Shown piece after piece: positions 1 to 7,634 of a DNA stretch of 12,858 nt. The translations under genes were made by a program, and so were the position numbers. The notes beneath the pieces are model-generated. The model saw only the letters and a list, made by a program, of their open reading frames with translations. It was not told the origin of the DNA and made no database searches. Each line of letters starts with the position of its first letter. Position 1 is the stretch's first letter. The DNA comes from JAWXVD01 sp044425705. Its GTDB lineage: Bacteria > Bacillota > Clostridia > Lachnospirales > Lachnospiraceae. The stretch spans positions 1-12,858 of the forward strand of contig JAWXVD010000094.1 of assembly GCA_044425705.1 (NCBI GenBank), in the 5' to 3' direction.

Positions 1-45
1 AGCACAGTACGAGAACGTACGCAAGTAAAATATATAAAATTTGAC

Positions 46-69
46 AAAAAAATAAGCCTCAAAAGGCTT
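46..69 (-). terminator. Minus-strand intrinsic terminator with no intact gene to serve
   Basis: Read on the minus strand, a 6-bp stem (54-59 pairing with 64-69, AAGCCT/AGGCTT) with a four-base loop is followed by A and then seven U (52-46), the classic form of a Rho-independent terminator. On the plus strand no U-tract follows. No minus-strand gene ends nearby except a short open frame that stops at 83-85, 14 bases before the stem, so this may be the surviving terminator of a lost gene. Confidence 0.55.
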
Positions 70-82
70 AAATAAAGGATTC

Positions 83-154
83 TTATAAATTTTCATATTT
101 TAAAAGTGTAAAACTTCCGGGTAAATCTATTGATGTCAAGTTACTTATCCACTT
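83..154 (-). pseudogene. Possible 3' remnant of a minus-strand gene
   Basis: An open stretch of 23 codons with no start codon ends in TAA at 83-85, 14 bases before a good intrinsic terminator. It is bounded upstream by two adjacent in-frame stops (TAA TGA). The translated tail includes NLTSIDLPGSF, which resembles one turn of the leucine-rich repeats found in BspA-like surface proteins. That resemblance rests on about ten residues and could be chance. The support for a real gene remnant is the combination of protein-like tail, stop and terminator in the right order and spacing. Confidence 0.25.
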
Positions 155-170
155 TCATTATAACTCATGC

Positions 171-227
171 AAAAAAAGTATAGCCTAACCTTGCAATATT
201 GTAAGGTTAAACTATGTTTTTTTATTT
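171..227. terminator. Bidirectional terminator-like hairpin
   Basis: A long imperfect palindrome centred on 197/198 has arms TAACCTT (186-192) and AAGGTTA (203-209), an inner G-T pair, and outer TATAG/CTAT pairing. It is flanked by A7 (171-177) and T7 (217-223), so it has a U-tract in both directions. It could end a plus-strand gene coming from the left of the window or insulate the sulfatase promoter just downstream. Confidence 0.55.
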
Positions 228-255
228 CTCTATAGCATTTCCAATTTTCTTCCTA

Positions 256-267
256 TATAATTATACT
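256..267 (+). promoter_or_regulatory. Candidate -10 region of the sulfatase gene
   Basis: TATAAT at 256-261 overlaps an offset TATACT at 262-267. Neither has a good -35 box at the usual distance: TTCCAA at 239-244, 17 bases before the second, matches TTGACA at three of six positions. A weak -35 would suit an activated promoter, but this is a tentative call. The 5' leader would be about 50-60 bases. Confidence 0.3.
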
Positions 268-324
268 ATCTCTTAATGAGAATCAGACTCCTCAGCAAAA
301 GAACGTTTCGAAAGAAAGGAAACT

Positions 325-1830
325 ATGAAAAAGCAAATTATTTTATTAATGACAGATACTACAAGAAAAGATATGGTAGGTTGTTATGGAGACACGCGCA
401 TGTTAACTCCTAGTATTGACAAATTGGCAGCAGAGGGCATTCGTTATGAAAATGCTTATACTTGCCAACCAGTCTGCGGCCCTGCTAGAAGTGCTATGTT
501 TACAGGTATTTTCCCCCATAGCAACGGTATGGTAACCAATTCAATTGCTATGGGTGATAATGTAAAAACAGTAGGGCAACGTTTAAGCGATAATAATATT
601 CACTGTGGGTATATTGGAAAATGGCATTTAGATGGAGGAGATTATTTCGGTCTCGGCACCTGCCCTGATGGTTGGGATTCTGACTATTGGTATGATATGA
701 AATGCTATTTAGAAGAATTAACTGAAGAAGAACGCTTGCTTTCTCGTCAATCATCTACCTCATACCTTGATACTATGAGTGAAGATTTTACCTATGCTCA
801 CAGATGCTCCAACAGAGCATTAGATTTTTTAGAGAAAAATCATGAAGAAGATTTCTTTTTAACTGTTTCTTATGATGAGCCACATGGTCCAAGCTTATGT
901 CCTGCACCATATCACAGTATGTATGATGATTTCAAATGGAAAGACAACCCTAATTTTCAAGATGACTTGACAAAAAAACCATTTATGCAACAGCTCTGGG
1001 CTGGAGAAGCTATGAATCAATCCTTAGAAGAATTGAACCATCCATCGAAACAGTTATCTTTATTTTTAGGTTGCAATACTTTTGTGGATTATGAAATTGG
1101 CCGTGTGATAGATAAAATCAATGAACTTGTCCCAGATGCTCTTGTTATTTTCACCTCTGATCACGGTGATATGATCGGTGCTCATAGACTTCAAATGAAA
1201 AACGCCACTGCTTATAAAGAAGTAGCCAATATTCCTTTGATTATCCGTGGCGGTGAAGTAAATAAGGTAGTTACCGCTCCTGCTTCTCATATCGATCTAG
1301 TGCCTACTATTTTAGAATATATGGAACTACCAATTCCTAAGTTATTAGAGGGAAAAAGCATGCTGCCTCAAATCAAAGACACTAGGGTTTCTATCAATGA
1401 TATTGTTTATACAGAATTTACTAGATACGAAGTGGATCATGATGGATTCGGTGGATTGCAAATGATGCGTGCAGCAACTACAGAACGTTATAAGTTGGTC
1501 ATTCATCTTCTAGACACCGATGAATTTTACGATATGCAAGAAGACCCTTATGAAGTAAATAATTTGATTCATGAGGAAAGTGTAGCTGCCATCCGCGATG
1601 AATTACATAATGCCATTTTAGAACATATGAATGAAACAAGAGACTTATACCGTGGTTACCAATGGGCGACACGTCCTTGGCGAACTGATAGAACCGCTGC
1701 TTGGGCAAATGATGGTTACACAAGACAACGTGAAAACGAAGAATATGAACCACGTCAATTAGATTACGATACAGGATTGGCTATGAACGAAGCTACTAGA
1801 AAGAAAACAACGAAGGATGAGAAGAAGTAG
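325..1830 (+). CDS. Cytoplasmic type I sulfatase (Cys-type)
   Basis: This is a 501-residue arylsulfatase-family hydrolase that would cleave sulfate esters. The family signature C-x-P-x-R with downstream T-G is present at residues 51-61 (CGPARSAMFTG). C51 would be converted to the formylglycine nucleophile by an anaerobic sulfatase-maturating radical SAM enzyme, which is not in this window. Other expected active-site residues are visible: D11 near the N-terminus, K99 and H101 in GKWHL, H187 in DEPHGP, D279-H280 in SDHGD, and K292. There is no signal peptide, so it should act in the cytoplasm on imported sulfated compounds, possibly sugars. The start is supported by AAAGGA four bases upstream. 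The length is normal for the family. The substrate cannot be read from sequence, and no sugar-utilisation or sulfate-uptake genes lie beside it. It converges on purL. Confidence 0.93.
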   Translation: MKKQIILLMTDTTRKDMVGCYGDTRMLTPSIDKLAAEGIRYENAYTCQPVCGPARSAMFTGIFPHSNGMVTNSIAMGDNVKTVGQRLSDNNIHCGYIGKWHLDGGDYFGLGTCPDGWDSDYWYDMKCYLEELTEEERLLSRQSSTSYLDTMSEDFTYAHRCSNRALDFLEKNHEEDFFLTVSYDEPHGPSLCPAPYHSMYDDFKWKDNPNFQDDLTKKPFMQQLWAGEAMNQSLEELNHPSKQLSLFLGCNTFVDYEIGRVIDKINELVPDALVIFTSDHGDMIGAHRLQMKNATAYKEVANIPLIIRGGEVNKVVTAPASHIDLVPTILEYMELPIPKLLEGKSMLPQIKDTRVSINDIVYTEFTRYEVDHDGFGGLQMMRAATTERYKLVIHLLDTDEFYDMQEDPYEVNNLIHEESVAAIRDELHNAILEHMNETRDLYRGYQWATRPWRTDRTAAWANDGYTRQRENEEYEPRQLDYDTGLAMNEATRKKTTKDEKK

Positions 1831-1874
1831 GAAAAACTTTGACTCACAATAATATCACGGAAAAATCAGACAAT

Positions 1875-1911
1875 AAAAAAGCCAGTGAAAATATGTTCAC
1901 TGACTTTTTTT
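1875..1911. terminator. Shared bidirectional terminator of the sulfatase gene and purL
   Basis: A hairpin with arms 1881-1889 and 1896-1904 (GCCAGTGAA/TTCACTGAC, one mismatch) and a six-base loop is flanked by A6 on the left and T7 on the right. It therefore works as an intrinsic terminator in both directions. It lies 45 bases past the sulfatase stop and 50 bases past the purL stop. Confidence 0.85.
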
Positions 1912-1960
1912 ATCTTCATAAGCGTTTAAACGTCCACAACACTTACATGATACTATATGA

Positions 1961-4900
1961 TTAATCTCTATAATAAGCCACACCCGATTCAAAAATCTTC
2001 ATATCTTGTTCTCCATAGATATTCATCGCTACAGAAGCATCTCTACGTTCTGAATGGGCCATCTTACCAAAACATCTGCCATCTGGTGAGGTAATGCCTT
2101 CAATAGCCATATAAGAACCGTTTACATTCCATTCTTCGTCCATAGAAACATTTCCATTTAAATCTGCATATTGTGTTGCTACTTGTCCATTGGCAAACAA
2201 TTTATCTAACCACTCTTTTGGAGCTACAAAACGTCCTTCTCCATGAGATGCTGGATTCACATATGTTTTACCAAGTTCGGCACCTGCAAGCCAAGGTGAT
2301 TGATTGGATACTACTTTTGTATATACCATTTTTGAAATGTGACGATTAATGGTGTTAAATGTCAAGGTAGGAGAATCTTCTTTCTGTCCAAGAATTTCAC
2401 CATATGGTACAAGCCCTAATTTAATCAAGGCTTGGAAACCATTACAGATACCTAAGCATAAACCATCTCTTTCATTTAAGAGTTTCATAACAGCTTCTTT
2501 CATTTTCTCATTTTGGAAGGCTGTAGCAAAGAATTTTGCACTTCCGTCTGGTTCATCACCTGCTGAGAATCCGCCTGGGAATATGATGATTTGTGATTCC
2601 CCAATAGCTTTTTCAAAAATATCTACAGAACTTCTAATATCTTCTGCTGTCAAGTTTTTAAATACCTTTGTAATTACGTTAGCACCTGCACGCTCAAATG
2701 CTTTGGCACTGTCATATTCACAGTTAGTACCTGGAAATACAGGAATAAATACAGTAGGTTTTGCAATTTTATTTTTACAAATATGAATGCTAGATGCATT
2801 GTAAAGTTTTGATTGTACTGGTTCGCATCCTTTTTCTGCTTTTGTTGGGAACACATGCTCTAACTTAGAAGTCCATGCTTCTAAAGCTTCTTCCATTGTG
2901 ATTTCCATATCTTTATATATGAATTTCGATTCTTCTGTCACTGTACCAATCAAATCGTAGCAAGCATCGATTCCTGTCACTCTACTACTGTCAACTTCTG
3001 CAATAATATCACCGATTCCATTTGCAAATAGCTCTTCTGCATCCCATTCTTCATTGATTGCTACACCTAATTTATTACCAAATGCCATTTTGCTGATGGC
3101 TGCCGCAATACCTTTTGCATCTACTGCATAAGCTGCAACAATTTCTTTGTTATGAATCATTTTTGTGATTTCTTCATATAATTCCATTACTTTTTCATAA
3201 ACTGGAATATCAAATTCATCTTTATCGATGGCAAAACGAACTAATTTATTGCCTGCTTTCTTTAATTCTGGTGTCACAATTTCAGCTTCTTTTGCAATAT
3301 CTACTGCAAAAGAAACAAGCGTTGGTGGTACATCAATTTCATTAAAGGTTCCTGACATACTGTCTTTTCCACCAATTGATGGCAATCCAAAACCGATTTG
3401 CGCATCATAAGCACCGAGAAGTGCTGCAAAAGGTTGACTCCATCTAGATGGGTCTGCACTCATACGTCTGAAATATTCTTGGAAGGTAAATCTAATTTTA
3501 CTATAATCACCACCACTGGCAACAACTTTTGCCATAGATTCTGTAATGGCATATACTGCACCATGGTAAGGGCTCCATGAAGATAATGATGGATCAAATC
3601 CATAACTCATCATAGTTACTGTATCTGTTTTTCCTTTTAATACAGGAAGTTTTGCCACCATGCTTTGTGTCTCTGTTAATTGATATTTTCCACCGTAAGG
3701 CATAAATACGCTACCAGCTCCAATAGAGCCATCAAACATCTCTACAAGACCTTTTTGAGAACACACATTTAAGTCATTTAATAACGCTAACCATGCACCT
3801 TTTACGTCTTCAGCTTCTAATTTTTCTTCTACAACTGGAGTAGCAATTTTATCAAAATAATTTTCTTCTTTTAAAGGAAGTTCAACTTTTACTGTTGTTT
3901 CTTGGTGTGCACCATTGGTATCCAGAAAGGCTCTCGCTACGTTAACAATACTCTTTCCTCTCCAATTTAATACCAGTCTTGGTTCTTCCGTCACCACTGC
4001 CACTTCAATCGCTTCTAAATTCTCTTCTGCACTATATTGTAAAAATTCTGCCACATCTTTAGGATCTACTACTACTGCCATTCTTTCTTGTGATTCAGAA
4101 ATGGATAATTCTGTTCCATCAAGACCTGCATATTTCTTAGGTACTTTATCAAGATCTACAATCAAACCATCAGCTAACTCGCCAATTGCCACTGATACAC
4201 CACCAGCACCAAAGTCATTACATTTTTTGATTAATTTACTTACTTCTTCTCTACGGAATAAACGTTGTACTTTACGTTCTGTTGGTGCATTTCCTTTTTG
4301 TACTTCAGCACCACAAGTTTCGATACTTTCTTCTGTATGCACTTTAGAAGAACCTGTTGCTCCACCACAACCATCACGTCCTGTTCTTCCACCAAGTAAG
4401 ATAATGATATCTCCTGGATCAGATGTTTCTCTAATTACATTTTTACGAGGAGCTGCACCCATAACGGCACCGATTTCCATTCTTTTAGCCACATAATTAG
4501 GGTGATAAATCTCTTTTACAAATCCTGTTGCAAGACCAATCTGATTACCATATGATGAATAACCACTGGCTGCACCACGAACTAATTTTTTCTGTGATAA
4601 CTTTCCTTTTAATGTTTCTGCAACAGGAACAGTTGGGTCAGCTGCGCCAGTCACACGCATTGCTTGATATACATATCCACGTCCTGATAATGGATCACGA
4701 ATAGCACCACCAAGACAAGTAGCTGCACCACCAAAAGGTTCAATTTCTGTTGGATGGTTATGTGTTTCATTTTTGAAAAATACAAGCCATTCTTCTTCCA
4801 CTGAACCATTACCATAATCCATTTCCACTGGTACTACAACTGAACATGCATTGATTTCATCAGATACTTCCATATCTTCTAATTTACCATCTGCACGAAG

Positions 4901-5758
4901 TTTTCTCATAGCCATCAATGCTAAATCCATTAAACAAACAAATTTATCATCTCTGCCTGCAAAAATTTCTTCTCTTGTATCTAAATAACTTTGATATGTT
5001 GTTTCAATTGGTGTTCTATAAAAACCATCTTCAAATTCCACTTCTGTTAATTCAGTAGAAAATGTAGTATGACGACAGTGATCTGACCAATAGGTATCAA
5101 GCACTCTGATTTCTGTCATAGATGGATCTCTTTGTTCTTCATTTTTAAAATATGTTTGAATATGTAAAAAATCTTTGAATGTCATAGCCAAACCTAAAGA
5201 AGAATACAAATCTTCTAAATCCACTTCTGACATATCTTTAAAACCATCAAAGATAAGCACATCTGCTGGCTCATCAAACACAGTAACTAACGTCTCTGGT
5301 TTCACCAAATCTGTCTCTCTAGAATCTACTGGGTTGATACAATAGGATTTAATTTGTGCGAATTCATCCTCAGAAACACTTCCTTCTATCATATAAGTAA
5401 CGGCAGTTTTAATAATAGGTTCTTCATCTTCTTTCAAGAATTTCACACATTGCACTGCTGAATCTGCTCTTTGATCAAATTGTCCTGGTAAAAATTCAAC
5501 GCTAAATACTTTTGCAGCTTCTGGCATTTCAAAACTTTCTTCATATAAAATATCTACTGGTGGTTCTGAAAAAACAGTTTTACATGCAGTTTTAAAAGTC
5601 TCTTCTGATAAATTTTCAATGTCATAACGAATAAATTCTCTTACGCTTGTAATTCCCTTTACTCCAAGATAACTACCAATTTCTTCCCTTAATTCTTTTG
5701 CTTTCACTGCAAATGGCTCTTTTTTCTCTACGTAAATACGCTTCACGTTACCCATCAT
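1961..5758 (-). CDS. purL: Phosphoribosylformylglycinamidine synthase, single-chain with fused glutaminase
   Basis: This enzyme converts FGAR, ATP and glutamine to FGAM in the fourth step of de novo purine synthesis. At 1265 residues it is the one-chain type, not the split PurS/PurL/PurQ complex of Bacillus; it fits the Gram-positive clade of large PurL proteins. Visible landmarks are the N-terminal PurS-like part (about 1-150), the SDHCRHTTF signature (225-233), the FKNETHNHPTEIEPFGG ATP/substrate motif (328-344), the glycine-rich CNDFGAGGVSVAIGE (513-527), and the second synthetase half with GLPSIGGKDS (791-800). The C-terminal glutaminase starts near 1000, with nucleophile C1105 in LGICNG and the H1235/E1237 pair in AHSER. 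GGAGG lies 3 bases before the first ATG and 6 before the second (5755), so the second may be the true start. It is transcribed alone, and no purine riboswitch is visible upstream. Confidence 0.97.
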   Translation of the reverse strand: MMGNVKRIYVEKKEPFAVKAKELREEIGSYLGVKGITSVREFIRYDIENLSEETFKTACKTVFSEPPVDILYEESFEMPEAAKVFSVEFLPGQFDQRADSAVQCVKFLKEDEEPIIKTAVTYMIEGSVSEDEFAQIKSYCINPVDSRETDLVKPETLVTVFDEPADVLIFDGFKDMSEVDLEDLYSSLGLAMTFKDFLHIQTYFKNEEQRDPSMTEIRVLDTYWSDHCRHTTFSTELTEVEFEDGFYRTPIETTYQSYLDTREEIFAGRDDKFVCLMDLALMAMRKLRADGKLEDMEVSDEINACSVVVPVEMDYGNGSVEEEWLVFFKNETHNHPTEIEPFGGAATCLGGAIRDPLSGRGYVYQAMRVTGAADPTVPVAETLKGKLSQKKLVRGAASGYSSYGNQIGLATGFVKEIYHPNYVAKRMEIGAVMGAAPRKNVIRETSDPGDIIILLGGRTGRDGCGGATGSSKVHTEESIETCGAEVQKGNAPTERKVQRLFRREEVSKLIKKCNDFGAGGVSVAIGELADGLIVDLDKVPKKYAGLDGTELSISESQERMAVVVDPKDVAEFLQYSAEENLEAIEVAVVTEEPRLVLNWRGKSIVNVARAFLDTNGAHQETTVKVELPLKEENYFDKIATPVVEEKLEAEDVKGAWLALLNDLNVCSQKGLVEMFDGSIGAGSVFMPYGGKYQLTETQSMVAKLPVLKGKTDTVTMMSYGFDPSLSSWSPYHGAVYAITESMAKVVASGGDYSKIRFTFQEYFRRMSADPSRWSQPFAALLGAYDAQIGFGLPSIGGKDSMSGTFNEIDVPPTLVSFAVDIAKEAEIVTPELKKAGNKLVRFAIDKDEFDIPVYEKVMELYEEITKMIHNKEIVAAYAVDAKGIAAAISKMAFGNKLGVAINEEWDAEELFANGIGDIIAEVDSSRVTGIDACYDLIGTVTEESKFIYKDMEITMEEALEAWTSKLEHVFPTKAEKGCEPVQSKLYNASSIHICKNKIAKPTVFIPVFPGTNCEYDSAKAFERAGANVITKVFKNLTAEDIRSSVDIFEKAIGESQIIIFPGGFSAGDEPDGSAKFFATAFQNEKMKEAVMKLLNERDGLCLGICNGFQALIKLGLVPYGEILGQKEDSPTLTFNTINRHISKMVYTKVVSNQSPWLAGAELGKTYVNPASHGEGRFVAPKEWLDKLFANGQVATQYADLNGNVSMDEEWNVNGSYMAIEGITSPDGRCFGKMAHSERRDASVAMNIYGEQDMKIFESGVAYYRD

Positions 5759-5761
5759 TTT

Positions 5762-5766
5762 CCTCC
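5762..5766 (-). promoter_or_regulatory. purL ribosome binding site
   Basis: GGAGG on the minus strand precedes two consecutive ATG codons, at spacings of 3 and 6 bases. The longer spacing is the more usual one and favours the second ATG, which would make PurL 1264 residues. Confidence 0.75.
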
Positions 5767-5864
5767 ATTAGTCTGTACTACTTTTATTTTCATATCCTGG
5801 TTACTTACTAACAACTACACTTTGCGCTATCATTCAAACATGAACAGCAACGCTTTCGCAACTA

Positions 5865-5892
5865 ATTATACCATTTTACAAAAATTTTGCAA
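5865..5892 (-). promoter_or_regulatory. Candidate purL promoter
   Basis: On the minus strand a perfect TATAAT (5870-5865) lies 16 bases downstream of TTGCAA (5892-5887), which matches the -35 consensus at four of six positions. Transcription would begin near 5858 and give a leader of about 100 bases. No PurBox (paired CGAA-type) sequence or purine aptamer core was seen in the leader. Confidence 0.55.
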
Positions 5893-5947
5893 TTGATAAA
5901 AGTTACAATTAGTGAATGAACTTTTTAAATTTTTATTCATAAACTCC

Positions 5948-5989
5948 AAAAAAGGTTATCATTTACAACGATATGTAAACGATAACCTT
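5948..5989 (-). terminator. Terminator of the FAD dehydrogenase gene
   Basis: On the minus strand a 9-bp stem (AAGGTTATC, 5989-5981 with 5960-5952) extends after one mismatch by a further five pairs (GTTTAC-like inner arms at 5979-5975 and 5966-5962). It is followed by a run of six U (5953-5948). It begins 15 bases after the stop codon of the gene at 6004. Confidence 0.88.
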
Positions 5990-6003
5990 CTGTATTTCAC
6001 CAT

Positions 6004-7410
6004 CTATTCTTCAATTGCTTCTTTCATAATTTCTCTTCCCATTAAAACACCCATTAAGGAAGCCATCATCAATCCTCTAGTCCATCCGCTTGAATCTCCT
6101 AAGCAATGAAGATTTTTTACATTGGTATTGAAATCTTCATCCATCTTTACTTTATTGCTATAGAATTTTAATTCGGGTGAATATAACAATGTTTCATCTG
6201 AAGCAAATCCTGGTACAACCTTATCTACTGCATGAATAAAATTGATAATATTTGTCATGGCACGATAAGGCATGGCTGCTGTAATATCTCCCGCTACTGC
6301 ATCTGGTAATGTAGGAACCAAGTTAGCTTGTGTTAATTCTTTTGCCCAAGTACGCTTTCCGTCTAAGATATCCCCGAATCTCTGTACCAAAAGCTGACCA
6401 TTACCGAGCATGTTTGTCAATTCTCCAACTTTTTTTGCATATTCAATAGGCTGATTGAATGGCTCTGTAAAATTATGAGAACAAAGGATTGCTAAATTTG
6501 TATTATTTGATTTCAAATCTTTATAAGAATGGCCATTTACTACCGCTAAATTGTCGTCATAATTTTCTTGACTTACAAATCCACCAGGATTTTGGCAAAA
6601 TGTACGCACTTTATTTTTAAATGGTTTCGGATAACCAATTAATTTTGATTCATATAACACTTCATTTACTTTTTCCATCACTTCATTACGAACTTCTACA
6701 CGTACACCGATATCAACTGTACCAGGTGCATGACTAATTTGATTTTCTGCACAAACTTTTTCTAACCAGTCTGCTCCACGTCTGCCTGTGGCTAAAACAA
6801 TGCGGTCACCATAAAGAGTCGTCTCCATCTCTTTGTTTGAAATTTTAACCCCTACACACACATTATCCTCTATAATAATATTATGACATTCTGTAGAAAA
6901 TAAAATCTCCACACCATTTTCTAACAAATATTCTTGAATGGCACAGTAAATTTCTTGTGCTTTCTCAGTTCCCAAATGACGAATCGGACAATCCACTAAT
7001 TTTAAACTTGCATTGATTGCTTTTCTACGAATATCCTTAATTTCTTCTGTGACATTAATACCTTCTACTTTTGTATCAGCTCCAAAATCGAGATAAATTT
7101 GATCTGTATAATGAATCATTTCTTGTGCCTTGGCTGCACCGATTAGATTTGGTAAATCTCCACCTACTTCATAGCTCAAAGACAGTTTTCCATCTGAAAA
7201 TGCACCTGCCCCACTGAACCCTGTGGTAATATGACAATTCGGTTTACAAGAAACACATTTTTTTGTCTTTGTTTTTGGACAGGATCTATCTTGAATCCTA
7301 CAGCCTTTTTCAATCATTATAATTTTCTTCTTGGAACCCTTTTTCACCAATTCTAATGCTGTAAATATACCTGCTGGTCCTGCACCTACAATAATCACAT
7401 CTTTTTTCAT
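6004..7410 (-). CDS. FAD-dependent dehydrogenase, COG2509-like, function unknown
   Basis: This is a flavoprotein of 468 residues (472 if the ATG at 7422 is used; numbering below is from that longer form). The N-terminal Rossmann motif GAGPAG (13-18) binds FAD. It is followed by a cysteine cluster, C48-x7-C56-x2-C59-x3-C63, and then GFSGAGAFSDGKLS (68-81), which I recall as typical of the uncharacterised COG2509 dehydrogenases. A late glycine-rich segment, CLGDSSGWTRGLMMAS (440-455), is the usual second flavin-contact region. The cysteines suggest a bound metal or Fe-S centre, or redox thiols. There are no membrane segments, so the protein is cytoplasmic. I prefer the start at 7410: it puts the Rossmann fold near the N-terminus as is normal, and a GGA sits 7 bases upstream, whereas AGGG directly abuts the 7422 ATG. 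The gene is monocistronic, with its own terminator and a long structured leader. The substrate is unknown. Confidence 0.85.
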   Translation of the reverse strand: MKKDVIIVGAGPAGIFTALELVKKGSKKKIIMIEKGCRIQDRSCPKTKTKKCVSCKPNCHITTGFSGAGAFSDGKLSLSYEVGGDLPNLIGAAKAQEMIHYTDQIYLDFGADTKVEGINVTEEIKDIRRKAINASLKLVDCPIRHLGTEKAQEIYCAIQEYLLENGVEILFSTECHNIIIEDNVCVGVKISNKEMETTLYGDRIVLATGRRGADWLEKVCAENQISHAPGTVDIGVRVEVRNEVMEKVNEVLYESKLIGYPKPFKNKVRTFCQNPGGFVSQENYDDNLAVVNGHSYKDLKSNNTNLAILCSHNFTEPFNQPIEYAKKVGELTNMLGNGQLLVQRFGDILDGKRTWAKELTQANLVPTLPDAVAGDITAAMPYRAMTNIINFIHAVDKVVPGFASDETLLYSPELKFYSNKVKMDEDFNTNVKNLHCLGDSSGWTRGLMMASLMGVLMGREIMKEAIEE

Positions 7411-7411
7411 C

Positions 7412-7498
7412 CTAATATCCATCCCTTTCTCTTAAAAAACGTAACAGCTCAGCCATCACCCCAAATCTGTCACACCAATTTTTATTTTTTTCTTGCAT
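7412..7498 (-). CDS. Possible 28-residue upstream peptide in the dehydrogenase leader
   Basis: An ATG at 7498 opens 28 codons that end in TAG at 7414-7412, one base before the preferred ATG of the dehydrogenase (TAG-G-ATG), the spacing typical of translational coupling. The peptide has a charged start (MQEKNKNW) and a helix-like second half (MAELLRFLRERDGY) with an amphipathic look. No ribosome binding site precedes its ATG, which weakens the case. The same frame is open further upstream to a TAG at 7522-7524 and, before that, for another 24 codons from an ATG at 7597. It may be a leader peptide, a gene remnant, or chance. Confidence 0.25.
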   Translation of the reverse strand: MQEKNKNWCDRFGVMAELLRFLRERDGY

Positions 7499-7506
7499 GG
7501 CTGAAC
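7447..7506 (-). repeat. Inverted repeat near the dehydrogenase start
   Basis: A 10-bp stem with one G-U pair forms between GTTCAGCCAT (7506-7497) and ATGGCTGAGC (7456-7447) on the minus-strand transcript, enclosing a 40-base loop that contains an A-rich stretch. Six U (7439-7434) follow about eight bases later, just before the purine-rich ribosome binding region, so the structure is close enough to affect translation or act as a weak attenuator. Confidence 0.5.
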
Positions 7507-7515
7507 TATAAACAA

Positions 7516-7583
7516 AAACTGCCTACAATATGGGTATAGTACGCCCATCATTGGGTGATACCATAGCTAACTGTAAGCAGTTT
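7516..7583 (-). ncRNA. Candidate structured leader element (68-nt imperfect hairpin)
   Basis: The outer arms 7516-7527 and 7572-7583 pair over 12 positions with one G-U on the minus-strand RNA. Inside, TATGGTAT pairs with ATACCATA-like bases (7529-7537 with 7558-7565, one bulge). The tip is CCCA/TGGG with a four-base loop. Between the stems are unequal internal loops. On the minus strand the structure runs into GUUUUUGUUU, so it could end transcription of the ABC operon upstream, attenuate the dehydrogenase message, or both. I do not recognise it as a known riboswitch class. A short palindromic insertion element is the main alternative. Confidence 0.45.
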
Positions 7584-7634
7584 GTAGAAACATTCATCTA
7601 TTATATGAATATATATGAGATCAAATCCATAAAT

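Larger units (their letters stand above)
1..324. other. Left-edge region without an intact gene
   Basis: No complete gene was found here. In frame 2 the first 28 bases read as eight sense codons and a TAA, which could be the tail of a plus-strand gene lying mostly outside the window, but eight codons prove nothing. The rest holds two hairpins with poly-U tracts (46-69 and 171-223), a short minus-strand open frame between them (83-154), and the sulfatase promoter region with a TATAAT at 256-261. The stretch is strongly AT-rich. Confidence 0.6.

Noticed and set aside
2..28. Eight-codon tail of a plus-strand gene at the left edge
   Set aside because: Too short to separate from chance, and no plus-strand terminator lies close behind it.
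3915..4496. 193-codon plus-strand open frame opposite purL
   Set aside because: It is antisense to the conserved synthetase core of purL, and its composition is that expected from the complement of a real gene.
5758..5870. Possible purine riboswitch or PurBox in the purL leader
   Set aside because: No aptamer core and no paired CGAA-type boxes were found; only a loose TTCA-N4-TGAA dyad is present near 5834-5845.
5912..6109. 65-codon plus-strand open frame between purL and the dehydrogenase
   Set aside because: It runs through the dehydrogenase terminator and then antisense through the 3' end of that gene; it has no ribosome binding site.
7543..7566. Plus-strand GGGTGATACC resembling the T-box specifier core
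   Set aside because: It differs from the T-box consensus, lies on the strand with no downstream gene, and is explained by the hairpin symmetry.
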